Program-made: the position numbers and the translations under genes | Shown here: positions 35,605 through 44,735 of the stretch, in pieces | Layout of the letters: each line of letters opens with the position of its first letter | Numbering within the stretch: position 1 is the first letter of the stretch | Source: Celeribacter indicus | GTDB lineage: Bacteria > Pseudomonadota > Alphaproteobacteria > Rhodobacterales > Rhodobacteraceae | DNA length: 64,000 nucleotides | Direction: 5' to 3' | Assembly (NCBI RefSeq): GCF_000819565.1 | Contig: NZ_CP004393.1 | Span: 2,046,001-2,110,000 of the forward strand | The notes under the pieces: model-generated | What the model was told of the DNA's origin: nothing | The model's input: only the letters and a program-made list of their open reading frames with translations | Database searches by the model: none

Positions 35605-36426
35605 TCATGACCTGCCGATCCACGGCAGGAAGCGGCGCTCGACGAAGCGGAGCGCCAGTTCGGAAATCGTGGCCAGCGCGGAGATCACGAGGATGCCGGC
35701 GATGACCATGTCGGTGACGAGGAATTGCGCGGCGGACTGGATCATGTAGCCCAGCCCGCGCGTGGCCGCGACCAGCTCGGCCGCCACGAGCGTGGTCCAG
35801 CCCGCGCCGAGCGCGATGCGGATGCCGGTCAGGATCGAGGGCAGCGCGGCGGGCAGCATGACCTCCGTGATCATCTGGCCGCGCGTGGCGCCGAAGGCGC
35901 GCGCCGCACGGATCTGGCTTTCGCTGGCCGCGCGCACCCCCGAGGCGGTGGAGATCACGATGGGCGCCAGCATGGCGATCCCGATGACCAGCACCTTCGA
36001 GGGCTCTCCGATGCCGAACCAGATGATGATCAGCGGCAGGTAGGCGAGCGGGGGCAGGGGGCGGATGAACTCGACCAGCGGGTCGAGGACGCCGCGTCCG
36101 ATGCGCGACGTGGCGATCAGCAGCCCGGTCGGCACGCCGATCAGCATCGTGAAGAACAGGGCCGCGGCGACGCGCCACAGGCTCGCTCCCATATGGGTCC
36201 AGAGCGTCGCATTGGCATAGCCGTCGGTCGCGGCGCGCGTCATCGCGGCCCAGACCCGCGCGGGCGAGGGCAGGAACACCGGCGAGGCCCAGCCGAGCGC
36301 GGAGGCCAGGGCCCACAGCGCGACCAGCACCGCGATGGTCGCCGTCCCGATCAGCGCGCCCCAGTGCAGGCGGCGGGGCGCCGGGCGTTCTGCCTGCGGC
36401 TCGCGTTCCAGGGGGATATCGGTCAT
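35605..36426 (-). CDS. tauC: Taurine/sulfonate-type ABC permease
   Basis: A 273-residue permease with six hydrophobic segments. [46 protein letters not shown] contains the EAA loop and the AGW motif typical of TauC. The start overlaps the tauB stop (ATGA), and the stop is 11 bp before ssuD, so the operon is tight. It forms the channel with TauB and TauA. Confidence 0.85.
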   Translation of the reverse strand: MTDIPLEREPQAERPAPRRLHWGALIGTATIAVLVALWALASALGWASPVFLPSPARVWAAMTRAATDGYANATLWTHMGASLWRVAAALFFTMLIGVPTGLLIATSRIGRGVLDPLVEFIRPLPPLAYLPLIIIWFGIGEPSKVLVIGIAMLAPIVISTASGVRAASESQIRAARAFGATRGQMITEVMLPAALPSILTGIRIALGAGWTTLVAAELVAATRGLGYMIQSAAQFLVTDMVIAGILVISALATISELALRFVERRFLPWIGRS

Positions 36427-37211
36427 CGGGCGGTCTCCTTTTCGTGGATCGCGGCCAGCAGCCGCTCACGGGCGGCGATGAAGGCGGGTTCGGATTTCAG
36501 GCTGCGCGGATCCTCCCCCGCCAGGAAGCGCCGGCCGAAATCGAGCTCTTCCCTGAAGGCGATCCGGCCCGGTTCCGGGGCGAGAACCACGACCGATGTG
36601 GACAGGAAGACGGCCTCCTCGACGCTGTGGGTGATGAGCAGGGCACCGGCATGGCTTTCCTGCCAGAGCTTCAGGAGGAGCTCGTGCATCTGGTCGCGGG
36701 TCATCGCGTCCAGCGCGCCGAGCGGTTCGTCCATCAGGAGGAACCGCGGCTCCGCCGCCAGCGCCCGCGCGATGCCGACGCGTTGCCTCTGTCCGCCGGA
36801 AAGCTGCCAGACGAACTTGCCGCCCTGTCCGGCCAGCCCCACCTCGGTCAGCCAGTGGTGCGCCCGCTCAAGCCGGTCCGCGCGGGGCACGCCCGCGAGT
36901 TTCAGCGGCAGGGCCACGTTCTCCAGCACCCGCCGCCAGGGAAAGAGCGCATCGTCCTGGAAGACGACTGCGCGGTCCGGTCCGGGCCCGGTCACCGCAT
37001 TGCCGTCGACCTCGACCCGCCCGGAGGAGGGGGCGACGAAGCCCGCCGCGAGGTTGAGCAGGGAGGTCTTTCCCGATCCGGAACGGCCGATGACGGACAG
37101 GAATTCGCCGCGGTCGAGGGTGAGGGAGATGTCCTCCAGCACAAGCGGAGCGGCGCGACCGCCGGTCGCGCCGTAATGCAGGGACACCTGTGAGAGGCGA
37201 AGTGCCGACAT
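36423..37211 (-). CDS. tauB: Taurine/sulfonate-type ABC ATP-binding protein
   Basis: A 262-residue ATPase with Walker [11 protein letters not shown]-loop [18 protein letters not shown], signature [15 protein letters not shown], Walker [20 protein letters not shown] and switch [12 protein letters not shown]. The sequence after the Q-loop and the LFLLMDEP block match TauB. ATG 37211 is chosen by family length; the longer frame upstream is Arg/Pro-rich intergenic sequence. Confidence 0.88.
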   Translation of the reverse strand: MSALRLSQVSLHYGATGGRAAPLVLEDISLTLDRGEFLSVIGRSGSGKTSLLNLAAGFVAPSSGRVEVDGNAVTGPGPDRAVVFQDDALFPWRRVLENVALPLKLAGVPRADRLERAHHWLTEVGLAGQGGKFVWQLSGGQRQRVGIARALAAEPRFLLMDEPLGALDAMTRDQMHELLLKLWQESHAGALLITHSVEEAVFLSTSVVVLAPEPGRIAFREELDFGRRFLAGEDPRSLKSEPAFIAARERLLAAIHEKETAR

Positions 37212-37257
37212 GGAACGGTCCGGGCCGGCGGCGGAGCGATCCGCCGGCCCCCTTTCG

Positions 37258-38244
37258 TCACTTGAGCGCCGCTTCCGCGAAGCCGGGATTGACGAAGGCC
37301 GAATAGTCGTCCTTCGCGGTGGCAGATCCCTGGTCCTGGAGGAAGTTCGCCGTGGCCCGGATCGCCTCGGCGCTGGCGCTGCCGAGGAAGGCGTCGCTCG
37401 TCTGTTCCTCCAGACCGGCAAAGGCATAGCCCTTGAGCAGGGCCGGCACGTCCGAGGCCGGGGCGCCGGTCAGTTCGGCGATCTTGCCGGCCTGTTCGCT
37501 GGTCTCGTCCCAGGCGGAGGGATCGGCGAGATAGGCATCGGCGGCCTCGCCGGTGACCCTGACGAAGGCGGTGACGATCTCGGGATGTTCCTCGGCATAA
37601 TCCTTGCGGACGATCCAGGCGTCGAAGGTCGGCCCGCCCCATTCGGCCACGTCGGCGCTGTCGGCCAGGACCGTGCCGCCGGACGCCTTGATCTGGTTCA
37701 GAACCGGATCCCAGATATAGGCGCCGTCGATGTCGCCCCTTTCCCACGCGGCGGCGATCTCCTGCGGACGCAGGTTCAGCAGGTTCACCTCCGTGGGGGC
37801 GATCCCCCAGTGGTCCAGCGCCGTCAGCAGCGAATAATGCGCGGTGGAAACGAAGGGCGTGGCGATCTTCCGGCCCTTCAGATCCTCGGGCGTGTCGATG
37901 TCCTTCACCGCGAGCGCCTCGGCTTCGGCGATGTTGCCGACGATATAGATGGTCTCGATCGGCAGATCCTGCGAGGCGGCGGCGGTGAGCGGCGAGGATC
38001 CGACATAGCCGATGTCGATGGAGCCGGCCGCGATGGCGGCGATCACATCCGCCCCGCCGCCGAACAGGTGCCATTCGACATCGGCCCCGGTGGCGGTCTC
38101 ATAGGTGCCGTCCGCCTGCGGGATGCGCGAGGGTTCGACGATCTGCTGCCATCCGATGCGCAGGCTGTCGGCCAGTGCGGGCATGGCGATGCCGCCCAGG
38201 AGGGTGGCGAGGGCGAAGGAGGCGGGAAGGTTCCGAAGGATCAT
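37258..38244 (-). CDS. tauA: Taurine-type ABC substrate-binding protein
   Basis: A 328-residue periplasmic protein with a signal peptide ending near ALA-DS. The mature start SLRIGWQQIVEPSRIPQADGTYE, then GGGADVIAAIAAGSIDIGYVGSSPLTAA and AYIWDPVLNQIKASG, follow the TauA pattern. It would capture taurine or related sulfonates for TauBC, with SsuD supplying desulfonation instead of TauD, which is not seen. A candidate operator lies just upstream. Confidence 0.88.
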   Translation of the reverse strand: MILRNLPASFALATLLGGIAMPALADSLRIGWQQIVEPSRIPQADGTYETATGADVEWHLFGGGADVIAAIAAGSIDIGYVGSSPLTAAASQDLPIETIYIVGNIAEAEALAVKDIDTPEDLKGRKIATPFVSTAHYSLLTALDHWGIAPTEVNLLNLRPQEIAAAWERGDIDGAYIWDPVLNQIKASGGTVLADSADVAEWGGPTFDAWIVRKDYAEEHPEIVTAFVRVTGEAADAYLADPSAWDETSEQAGKIAELTGAPASDVPALLKGYAFAGLEEQTSDAFLGSASAEAIRATANFLQDQGSATAKDDYSAFVNPGFAEAALK

Positions 38245-38278
38245 TTCTGTGTCTCACTGAGCGTTTGCCGCGCTGCGG

Positions 38279-38305
38279 CATATTCCTTAATACACGACCA
38301 ATATG
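38279..38305. promoter_or_regulatory. Inverted repeat upstream of tauA
   Basis: CATATT and AATATG are separated by 15 bp, with A+T-rich TATTAAGGAATAT overlapping, 35-61 bp before the tauA start (minus strand). The layout suits a LysR-type activator such as a CysB/Cbl relative, but no such gene is in the window. Confidence 0.35.
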
Positions 38306-38459
38306 GACGAGATTGCGCCTGCCTCCCATTCTCTATTGAGGCACCCCGATGGAAGCTGTTGCCAGAGGGGCGGGCGCGGGGAGAACGACGTTTCCTTCGC
38401 GGCACCGGGATCGCCGCCGCCGGGCCTCCGGCGGTCGCGCCCTCCGCCCGGCGGAAGGG

Positions 38460-40187
38460 TCAGCTCGCGGTGCCGTCGAGGCTCGGCATCGCCTGGGTGA
38501 CGACGGCGCCGGGCGGAACCGGATCGGTCAGCCAGACGCCGCCGCCGATGATCGCACCCTTGCCGATCTCGATCCGGCCCAGAATCGTGGCGCCGGCATA
38601 GATCACCACGTCGTCTCCGACCACCGGATGCCGGGGCTGCCCTTTGACCAGCCCGCCCTCGCCGTCGCTCTCGAACCGTTTCGCTCCCAGCGTGACCTGC
38701 TGATAGATCCGCACGTTGCGGCCGATCACGGCGGTTTCCCCGATCACCACGCCGGTGCCGTGGTCGATGAAGCAGGCCGGACCGATCTTTGCGCCGGGAT
38801 GGATGTCGATGCCGGATTGCGAATGGGAATGCTCGGCCATGATCCGCGCCAGCATCGGCGCGCCCAGGCCATAGAGGCTGTGGGCGATGCGATGGCGCAG
38901 GATGGCGGCGATGCCGGGAAAGCACAGGACGATCTCATCGAGGCTTCTGGCGGAGGGGTCGCCCAGGAAGGCGGCATTGATGTCCGTGTCGTGCAGGTCG
39001 CGGATCTGCGGCAGCCCCGCGAGGAAGGCGTCGGCGGCGGCGCGGGCCCGGCGGCGGCAGTCCGGCTGGCCCGCCTCGGGATGCAGCAGCCATTCGAGCT
39101 CCAGCTGACCGGCAAGGCGGTGGCGGATCGCACGCAGCCTCTGCGCGACGAAGTCGTCCGCCGACTGCACGTCCAGCCCCGGCGGGCCGTAGTGGCGCGG
39201 GTAGAGCGCGCCGACGACATGCGACAGCAGCCGGATCACCGAGAGGCGGGAGGGCAGGCGCGGGGTCGCCCGGCCGGGATAGCGGCGTTGCTGCGAGGTG
39301 ATGCGGATCAGCCGCAGCTTTTCGGCGATGGCGTCCAGAGGATCGTCTCCGGCGGCCTCGGGGCCGGGCGGGGACGGGATGTCGGCATGTCTGATGGGAG
39401 TCGTCAGGATCGTGGTCTTTCGTCGTGGGGTGATGTGACGGAGCTGCGGCACCGCCACGGGACCGAGCGCCTGCGCCCAGTCCGGGCGCTTGTCCTCGGG
39501 CAGGCTGATCACGGCGCCGGCGGGCAGCCGGGCAAGGAAGCGGCGCGCGGCTTCCTCCCCGAGCAGGGTCTCCGCGCCCGGCAGGCGCGAGACCTGCGCC
39601 GCCTGGCTCATGATCCCTTCCAGCCCCAGACAGAGATGCGTGCGGTGGTGGCGGTCGAGCAGGGTCATGCGCCAGATCAGCGGCGCGACCACCGCGACCA
39701 CCGCGTCCGGCGCCGGGACTGCCGGCGGCGCATCGAACCACCGTTCGATCCGCAGCATCGTGTCGCGCAGCAGGTGGATGGCGATGTCCAGGTCGCGGTG
39801 ATTGGTGGCATGCGTCACCTCGCGCAGCCGGACATCGGCGGTCATCGTCTGGCAGATCAGCCTTTGCTGGCCGGCGCGCCGGTCCGGGTCGGCGGAAAAC
39901 AGGATGCCGGGACAAAGCTCGTCCAGCAGGGCGAGAATGCTCTGGGGATCGCGGCGGACGGTGGTGTCCTTGAAGGGGCCGGTGAGCCGCAATTCGGTGC
40001 GCGGGCCGGGTTCGGCGCGGAGGGGCAGGCCGCAAATCAGCAGGGCGAGACCCGCGCGCTGCGCCGTCAGGCAGCCGGGGGCGGCGATCAGGCGCGGCAT
40101 GTGCCGGTGCGCGAGCGGCGTGACGGCATCGCGGCCGGTGGTGGACCTGCCCGCCGCACCCGGACCCGTCGCACCCGGATGGGTCAT
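38460..40187 (-). CDS. Serine O-acetyltransferase (SrpH/EpsC-like) with a ~260-residue unknown N-terminal half
   Basis: A 575-residue protein, about twice the usual length. The C-terminal half, from LSHVVGALYPRHYGPPGLD onward, is serine acetyltransferase: GIDIHPGAKIGPACFIDHGTGVVIGETAVIGRNVRIYQQVTLGA is the left-handed beta-helix with the catalytic His. It makes O-acetylserine for cysteine synthesis. The N-terminal half (about residues 30-265: GLEGIMSQAAQVSRLPGAETLLGEEAA etc.) is not recognised; it is soluble, without membrane segments. Its start overlaps the upstream CMD-like gene (ATGA), and tauA follows 215 bp on, linking it to sulfur assimilation. Confidence 0.8.
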   Translation of the reverse strand: MTHPGATGPGAAGRSTTGRDAVTPLAHRHMPRLIAAPGCLTAQRAGLALLICGLPLRAEPGPRTELRLTGPFKDTTVRRDPQSILALLDELCPGILFSADPDRRAGQQRLICQTMTADVRLREVTHATNHRDLDIAIHLLRDTMLRIERWFDAPPAVPAPDAVVAVVAPLIWRMTLLDRHHRTHLCLGLEGIMSQAAQVSRLPGAETLLGEEAARRFLARLPAGAVISLPEDKRPDWAQALGPVAVPQLRHITPRRKTTILTTPIRHADIPSPPGPEAAGDDPLDAIAEKLRLIRITSQQRRYPGRATPRLPSRLSVIRLLSHVVGALYPRHYGPPGLDVQSADDFVAQRLRAIRHRLAGQLELEWLLHPEAGQPDCRRRARAAADAFLAGLPQIRDLHDTDINAAFLGDPSARSLDEIVLCFPGIAAILRHRIAHSLYGLGAPMLARIMAEHSHSQSGIDIHPGAKIGPACFIDHGTGVVIGETAVIGRNVRIYQQVTLGAKRFESDGEGGLVKGQPRHPVVGDDVVIYAGATILGRIEIGKGAIIGGGVWLTDPVPPGAVVTQAMPSLDGTAS

Positions 40188-40609
40188 GCGCCGCGTTCCG
40201 GCGCGGCGATGTGCAGGCGGCCGCTGGCCTCGGCCACGGTCGTCACGAGGCAGAGCAGGTCGTCCGCATCCACCCCGTTCGAGGCGAGGCGGTCCAGTTC
40301 GGCCTGTCCGAGCGCGGGCTGGTGCCGCGCCAGCGCGCCCGCCGCCGTCGCCAGTGCGCCCAGCCGTCCCGTCAGCGGCGAGGGCAGCCCCTCCTCCAGA
40401 AGCAGGGTGACGGCGAAGGGATCGCGCAGGGCCTCCGCTGCCGTGCGCGCATGGTCCTGCGCGAGGTCCATCCGGCCCGCCTCGCGACAGACGACCAGCG
40501 CCACAAGGGCGCGTTCTCCCGCATCGAGACCGCGGGCGCGGCGGAACAGGCCAAGCGGGGCGGGGGACGGGGCCGGCAGCACGCCGGGTCCGGTGCCGGT
40601 GTCAAACAT
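40184..40609 (-). CDS. Small CMD-like (AhpD-fold-like) protein
   Basis: A 141-residue, Ala/Leu-rich helical protein. GLDAGERALVALVVCREAGRMDLAQDHARTAAEAL resembles the core helix pair of carboxymuconolactone-decarboxylase/alkylhydroperoxidase domains, but the CxxC redox pair is absent; only one Cys is in that region. It overlaps both neighbours by a few bases, so it is translationally coupled to the fused acetyltransferase. Function is unknown; a role in peroxide handling or in the sulfur pathway is a guess from position. Confidence 0.6.
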   Translation of the reverse strand: MFDTGTGPGVLPAPSPAPLGLFRRARGLDAGERALVALVVCREAGRMDLAQDHARTAAEALRDPFAVTLLLEEGLPSPLTGRLGALATAAGALARHQPALGQAELDRLASNGVDADDLLCLVTTVAEASGRLHIAAPERGA

Positions 40610-41168
40610 GGTTGGTATATCCTTTCGGGGCAGGGGGATTGACGGACCGCCGCGCCAGGGCGCATTGCCGCAAGCCGCCGATCACACGCGCCTCGAAGAC
40701 CACGAGGGCGAGGATCCGCGAGACGATGCCCGCCGCCTCGGCGTCGAGGGCCAGAAGCGCGCTCCGGCCCTGCCGGTCGCCTTCCAGAAGCGCCCGGACA
40801 TGGGCGAGGAGCTGCGCCAGCCGCTCATCGGGCAGGGCGTGGCCGGTCGGGGCGGGGCGGGCGGCGTCGCGCTGCGCCTCGGCCTCGACCAGATGCGCCA
40901 GGGCCGTGCCGGCCCCCTCGGTGGCGGCAAGAAGGGCGTGGTAGCGGTCGATCAGCTCCTGTTCGCGGTGAATCGCGGCCACATGGAGCGCGATGGCCCG
41001 GCGCTCGAGACGCGACACCGGACCTGCGTGTTCGGGCGACAGCAGGTCCGCTTCGCTCCGGTCGGCGCGGCCGAGCGCCTCCTGCTGCCGCTCGACGGCG
41101 CGGCGCAACCCCTTGTCCAGGGGAAGGCTGGCCAATGTGGTGCTCAGACCGGCAGTCGTGCGAGGCAT
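40602..41168 (-). CDS. CMD-domain-like protein, partner of the preceding small protein
   Basis: A 188-residue helical protein. The stretch SRLERRAIALHVAAIHREQELIDRYHALL aligns by pattern with the AhpD/CMD core helix (SRxERxAIALxVAAxx), again without CxxC. It is the first gene of the minus-strand run that continues through the acetyltransferase to tauABC-ssuD. ATG 41168 follows GGAAGAAGACGCC. Paired CMD-like genes are known in sulfur-related neighbourhoods, but I cannot assign a reaction. Confidence 0.6.
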   Translation of the reverse strand: MPRTTAGLSTTLASLPLDKGLRRAVERQQEALGRADRSEADLLSPEHAGPVSRLERRAIALHVAAIHREQELIDRYHALLAATEGAGTALAHLVEAEAQRDAARPAPTGHALPDERLAQLLAHVRALLEGDRQGRSALLALDAEAAGIVSRILALVVFEARVIGGLRQCALARRSVNPPAPKGYTNHV

Positions 41169-41568
41169 GGCGTCTTCTTCCGCGTGACGGAGGCATCCGT
41201 GGCGGCGCCTCTCCATCCTCCATCATGCCATCGGGGCGGAGAAATGGGGAGAACAGAGGACATGCTTTTTAAGGGACGGATGGAGAAGAATTTTCCACCG
41301 ATGGCCCCGTGTGGAGCATGCCGGCAGGATTGCGGAAACCGGGCGCGCCGGATGCGGCGGTGCGGCACGGCTGCCGCTGCCGAAGCGGGCGGCCGATTTG
41401 TCCTCGCCCGATAGGACAGAGCCGCGAGGGCCTGTGCGTCATGCTCTGGCAAGAGGATTGCTGTGAGGAGTGCCATGCGGAGGGCGGGGTGCTCTCCGCG
41501 CCACCGCATTGTCCGGCCCGGAACACGGGACGTCCGGCCGGGGCCGCCGAGCAGGGAAAGGGAGGGAG
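41169..41568. other. 400-bp divergent intergenic region with a TGTCCT/AGGACA palindrome
   Basis: It separates the CMD/acetyltransferase/tau genes (-) from TRAP operon 3 (+). No gene is supported. TGTCCT (41399-41404) and AGGACA (41413-41418), separated by 8 bp, form a 20-bp candidate operator. An A+T-rich patch near 41270 (GCTTTTTAAGG) may hold the leftward promoter. Confidence 0.5.
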
Positions 41569-42090
41569 ATGACGAAAGCCGCAAATGCGATCAGCCGTCT
41601 GGCCGTGGCGATAGCCGGGGTCGGGATCGTGCTGATGCTCGTCCTGGTGGTCGCGGATGTCGTGTTGCGGGCCACCTTCAACATGGCGATCCCCGGCAAC
41701 GACACGATCGTCGCCTCCTACCTGATGGTCGCCGCGATCTTCCTGCCGCTCGCGCTGCTCCAGATGCTCGACGAGAATATCGCCGTGGAGGCGCTCTACG
41801 ACCGCTGTCCCGCGGTGCTGCGCGACGTCTTCGACCTGCTGGCGCATGTGCTCACCCTGGCCTTCTATCTGATCCTGGGCTGGGTCTATGCCGAGGTGGC
41901 GGTCGAGGCGTTCGCGGTGAAGGAATTCGTCACCGGCACCTGGAACGTGCCGATCTGGCCGGCGCGCGTCTTCATGCCGGCGGGACTGTTCCTCGGCGCC
42001 TTCGCCGCGGCGGTGAAGGCGGTGCAGGCCGCAAGATACATGCGGGCGGGCGCGCCGCCGCCGCCACACGACACGCCGGGAGCCTTCTGA
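41569..42090 (+). CDS. TRAP transporter small membrane subunit (DctQ type), TRAP 3
   Basis: A 173-residue membrane protein with four hydrophobic segments. VVADVVLRATFNMAIPGNDTIVASYLMVAAIFLPLA matches the DctQ core. ATG 41569 follows AAAGGGAGGGAG. Unlike TRAP 1 and 2, the gene order here is DctQ-DctM-DctP. It couples the binding protein to the DctM channel. Confidence 0.87.
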   Translation: MTKAANAISRLAVAIAGVGIVLMLVLVVADVVLRATFNMAIPGNDTIVASYLMVAAIFLPLALLQMLDENIAVEALYDRCPAVLRDVFDLLAHVLTLAFYLILGWVYAEVAVEAFAVKEFVTGTWNVPIWPARVFMPAGLFLGAFAAAVKAVQAARYMRAGAPPPPHDTPGAF

Positions 42091-42091
42091 G

Positions 42092-43402
42092 ATGAGTGAA
42101 AGAGAACTGATCGGCGCGCTGAGCGTCGCGGTCGTCGTGCTGCTCGTGGCGATCCGGGTGCCCGTGGGGATTGCCATGGGACTCGTGGCCTTCGGCGGCA
42201 TCTCCGCGGCGATCAGCGTGAAGGCGGGGATCGGGGTGCTGTCGGCGGTGCCCTTCGACCTGGTGGGCGACTGGAATCTCTCGGCCATCCCGATGTTCCT
42301 GCTGATGGGCTACGTCGCGGCCTCGACCGACCTCACGCGCAACCTGTTCCGCTCGGCGCGGATCACGCTGGGCTGGCTGCCCGGCGGGCTCGCCTCGGCG
42401 ACGGTGATCTCCGCCGCGCTCTTCGCCTCGGCCAGCGGGTCGAGCGTGGCCACGGCGGCCGCCTTTTCCCGCACCGCGGTGCCCGAGATGCTGCGCGCCC
42501 GGTACCATCCGGGCCTCGCCACCGGCGCGGTGGCCGCCGCGGGCACGCTGGGGGCGCTGATCCCGCCTTCGGTGCTGATGATCGTCTACGGCATCACCAT
42601 GTCGCAATCCATCAACAGCCTGTTCCTCGCCGGGCTCATGCCGGGGCTGCTCTCGGCGGCGATGTTCATCCTCTACATCACCCTGCGCGTGGGGCTGAAA
42701 CCGGCGATCGCGCCGCGGGTGACCGAGACCGTGTCCGAGGCGGAGCGGCGCGAGGCCTTCCGCGACGTCTGGCCGCTGCCGCTGATCATCGTCTGTGTCA
42801 TCGGCGGGATCTTCGCCGGGCTGTTCACCCCGACCGAAGCCGGGGCGATCGGGGCCGGGCTGACCATCCTGCTCGCGATCCTGCGCCGCAGCTTCACGCG
42901 GGCGGGCTTCACCGATGCGCTGCGGCGCACGGCGACGGGCACCGCGTCGATCTTCATCATCGTGGTCGGCGCCGCGCTGTTCCAGCGCCTGCTGGGGCTG
43001 ACCGGCATGGCCAATCTTCTCTCGGATGTGGTCTCTGCCCATATCCACAGCCAGATCGGCCTGATCCTCGCCATCGCGCTCCTCTATCTCGTCATGGGGT
43101 GCTTTCTCGAGCCGGTGTCGATCATGCTTCTCACCCTGCCGGTGCTGACGCCGGTATTGCAGCAGTTCGGCGTGGATCTGGTCTGGTTCGCCGTGATCAC
43201 GGTGAAGCTGCTCGAGATGGGGATGGTCACCCCGCCGATGGGCCTCAACATCTTCGTCGTCAAGAGCGCGATGGGCGAGGAGGTGAGCCTGGGGCAGGTG
43301 TTCCGCGGCACCTTCGGCTTCCTGCTGGCCGACCTCGTCTCGCTGGCGCTCATCATCGCCTTTCCGATCCTGTCGCTGTGGCTTCCGGGCGTCGCCCAAT
43401 AG
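42092..43402 (+). CDS. TRAP transporter large permease (DctM type), TRAP 3
   Basis: A 436-residue polytopic protein. ASASGSSVATAAAFSRTAVPEM, AVAAAGTLGALIPPSVLMI and MVTPPMGLNIFVVKSAMG are the DctM motifs. It begins 1 bp after dctQ. It carries out sodium-coupled transfer of the solute captured by the DctP encoded next. Confidence 0.92.
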   Translation: MSERELIGALSVAVVVLLVAIRVPVGIAMGLVAFGGISAAISVKAGIGVLSAVPFDLVGDWNLSAIPMFLLMGYVAASTDLTRNLFRSARITLGWLPGGLASATVISAALFASASGSSVATAAAFSRTAVPEMLRARYHPGLATGAVAAAGTLGALIPPSVLMIVYGITMSQSINSLFLAGLMPGLLSAAMFILYITLRVGLKPAIAPRVTETVSEAERREAFRDVWPLPLIIVCVIGGIFAGLFTPTEAGAIGAGLTILLAILRRSFTRAGFTDALRRTATGTASIFIIVVGAALFQRLLGLTGMANLLSDVVSAHIHSQIGLILAIALLYLVMGCFLEPVSIMLLTLPVLTPVLQQFGVDLVWFAVITVKLLEMGMVTPPMGLNIFVVKSAMGEEVSLGQVFRGTFGFLLADLVSLALIIAFPILSLWLPGVAQ

Positions 43403-43460
43403 GCTGCCCGGCGTGCCGGTCCGACGTCCATTCAGTTTCAAACGGGAGGAGACCCTGAAC

Positions 43461-44558
43461 ATGAAGACCCGCATCCCATTCACCGCGCTTGCGAGCGCCG
43501 CGCTCGCGGCGGTCGCGGCCCCCGCACTGGCCGAGGAGCTGACGGCAAGTTCCTGGCTGCCGCAGAACTACGCCCATTCCAAGCATGCCTATATGGAGAT
43601 GTTCGAGCGCATCGCCGAGGAGACCGGCGGAGATCTGACGGCGGAGATCTTCTTCGGCGGATCGCTGCTTCCGGCACGCACCACCCTGTCGGGGATCGGC
43701 GACGGCGTCGCGGACCTCGGCTATGTCTATGCCGCCTACACGCCGGCGGAGCTGCCGATCCAGACGCTGCTCAACAACGCGGCCTTCGTCAGCGACGACA
43801 TGTGGACCGTGGCGCTGGCCTATACCGAGTTCAACTATACCAATGCCGACGCGATCGCCGAATGGGAGAGGCACAACGTGATCATGGCCGGCGCCCATGC
43901 CACGCCGCTCTACAACATCCTGTGCAACACGGAGGTGACCACGCCGGAACAGGCGAGGGGCAAGCGTATGCGGACGGCGGGGGAATCCTTTTCGGGGCTC
44001 GTGACGTCGCTGGGCGGCACCCCGGTCTCCGTGCCGATCGGGGATGCCTACAGCGGTATCCAGCGCGGATCGCTGGACTGCGTCATCGCGGATCCGAACA
44101 CGCTCGTGAGCTATTCGTTCAACGACGTGGTCACCGATGTCACGACCGTGCCGCTCGGCGTGGTGACGGGGGCGATCTGGGCGTTCAACAAGGATAGCTG
44201 GGAGGGCCTTTCCGAGGCGCACAAGGCGCTCCTGAAGGAGGAGATGGCCGTCGGCATCGTGCGCACCCACATGGAATTCGACCGCAACGCGCGGGACGCC
44301 TTTGCCGAGGCCGAGACGCGGGGTGTCAGGATGCACGAGGCCGGGCCGGAGCTCGCCCGGCAGGTGGAGGATTACAAGACGCAATATCTCGAGACGCTGG
44401 TCGCCGATGCGAACGGGATCGAGGGGCAGGCGATCCTCGACGAGTTCGCCGTCCTGCAACAGACCTGGGCGGAGCGTCTCGAGGGCATCGACCGGACCGA
44501 CGAGGAGGCGCTCCTCGCCGTGGTCCGCGAACATCTCATGAGCAAGTTTCCCTTCTGA
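43461..44558 (+). CDS. TRAP transporter substrate-binding protein (DctP type), TRAP 3
   Basis: A 365-residue periplasmic protein, longer than the other DctP proteins here. The signal peptide ends near ALA-EE. ARGKRMRTAGESFSGLVTSLGGTPVSVPIGDAYSGIQRGSLDCVIADP is the DctP ligand-binding block with the conserved Arg. This longer branch resembles TRAP binders for aromatic or larger acids, by length only. The start follows GGGAGGAGACCCTGAAC. A strong terminator follows the gene. Confidence 0.9.
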   Translation: MKTRIPFTALASAALAAVAAPALAEELTASSWLPQNYAHSKHAYMEMFERIAEETGGDLTAEIFFGGSLLPARTTLSGIGDGVADLGYVYAAYTPAELPIQTLLNNAAFVSDDMWTVALAYTEFNYTNADAIAEWERHNVIMAGAHATPLYNILCNTEVTTPEQARGKRMRTAGESFSGLVTSLGGTPVSVPIGDAYSGIQRGSLDCVIADPNTLVSYSFNDVVTDVTTVPLGVVTGAIWAFNKDSWEGLSEAHKALLKEEMAVGIVRTHMEFDRNARDAFAEAETRGVRMHEAGPELARQVEDYKTQYLETLVADANGIEGQAILDEFAVLQQTWAERLEGIDRTDEEALLAVVREHLMSKFPF

Positions 44559-44585
44559 GCGCGCCCTCTGCCGCGCCGGTCCGCG

Positions 44586-44623
44586 CCGCGTGCCATCTCC
44601 GGGTGGCACGCGGTTTGCGTTTC
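44586..44623 (+). terminator. Rho-independent terminator of TRAP operon 3
   Basis: CCGCGTGCCA and TGGCACGCGG form a perfect 10-bp stem with an 8-nt loop (44586-44613), followed by TTTGCGTTTC. It lies 28 bp after the dctP stop. Confidence 0.75.
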
Positions 44624-44735
44624 GTGGGGGAGCGGCAGGGCGTGCCGTGCGGCGGGGCTGGTCCTTCGGACAAGGGCGGGATAGGCTGGGTCCGCCAGCA
44701 TGGCAAGGCCCAGTGTTGGAGGAGGGAGACCGCCG

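Noticed and set aside
38349..41414. Plus-strand open frame of about 1020 codons opposite the acetyltransferase and CMD-like genes
   Set aside because: Low-complexity composition and no recognisable motif, while the minus strand shows coupled genes and a clear acetyltransferase.
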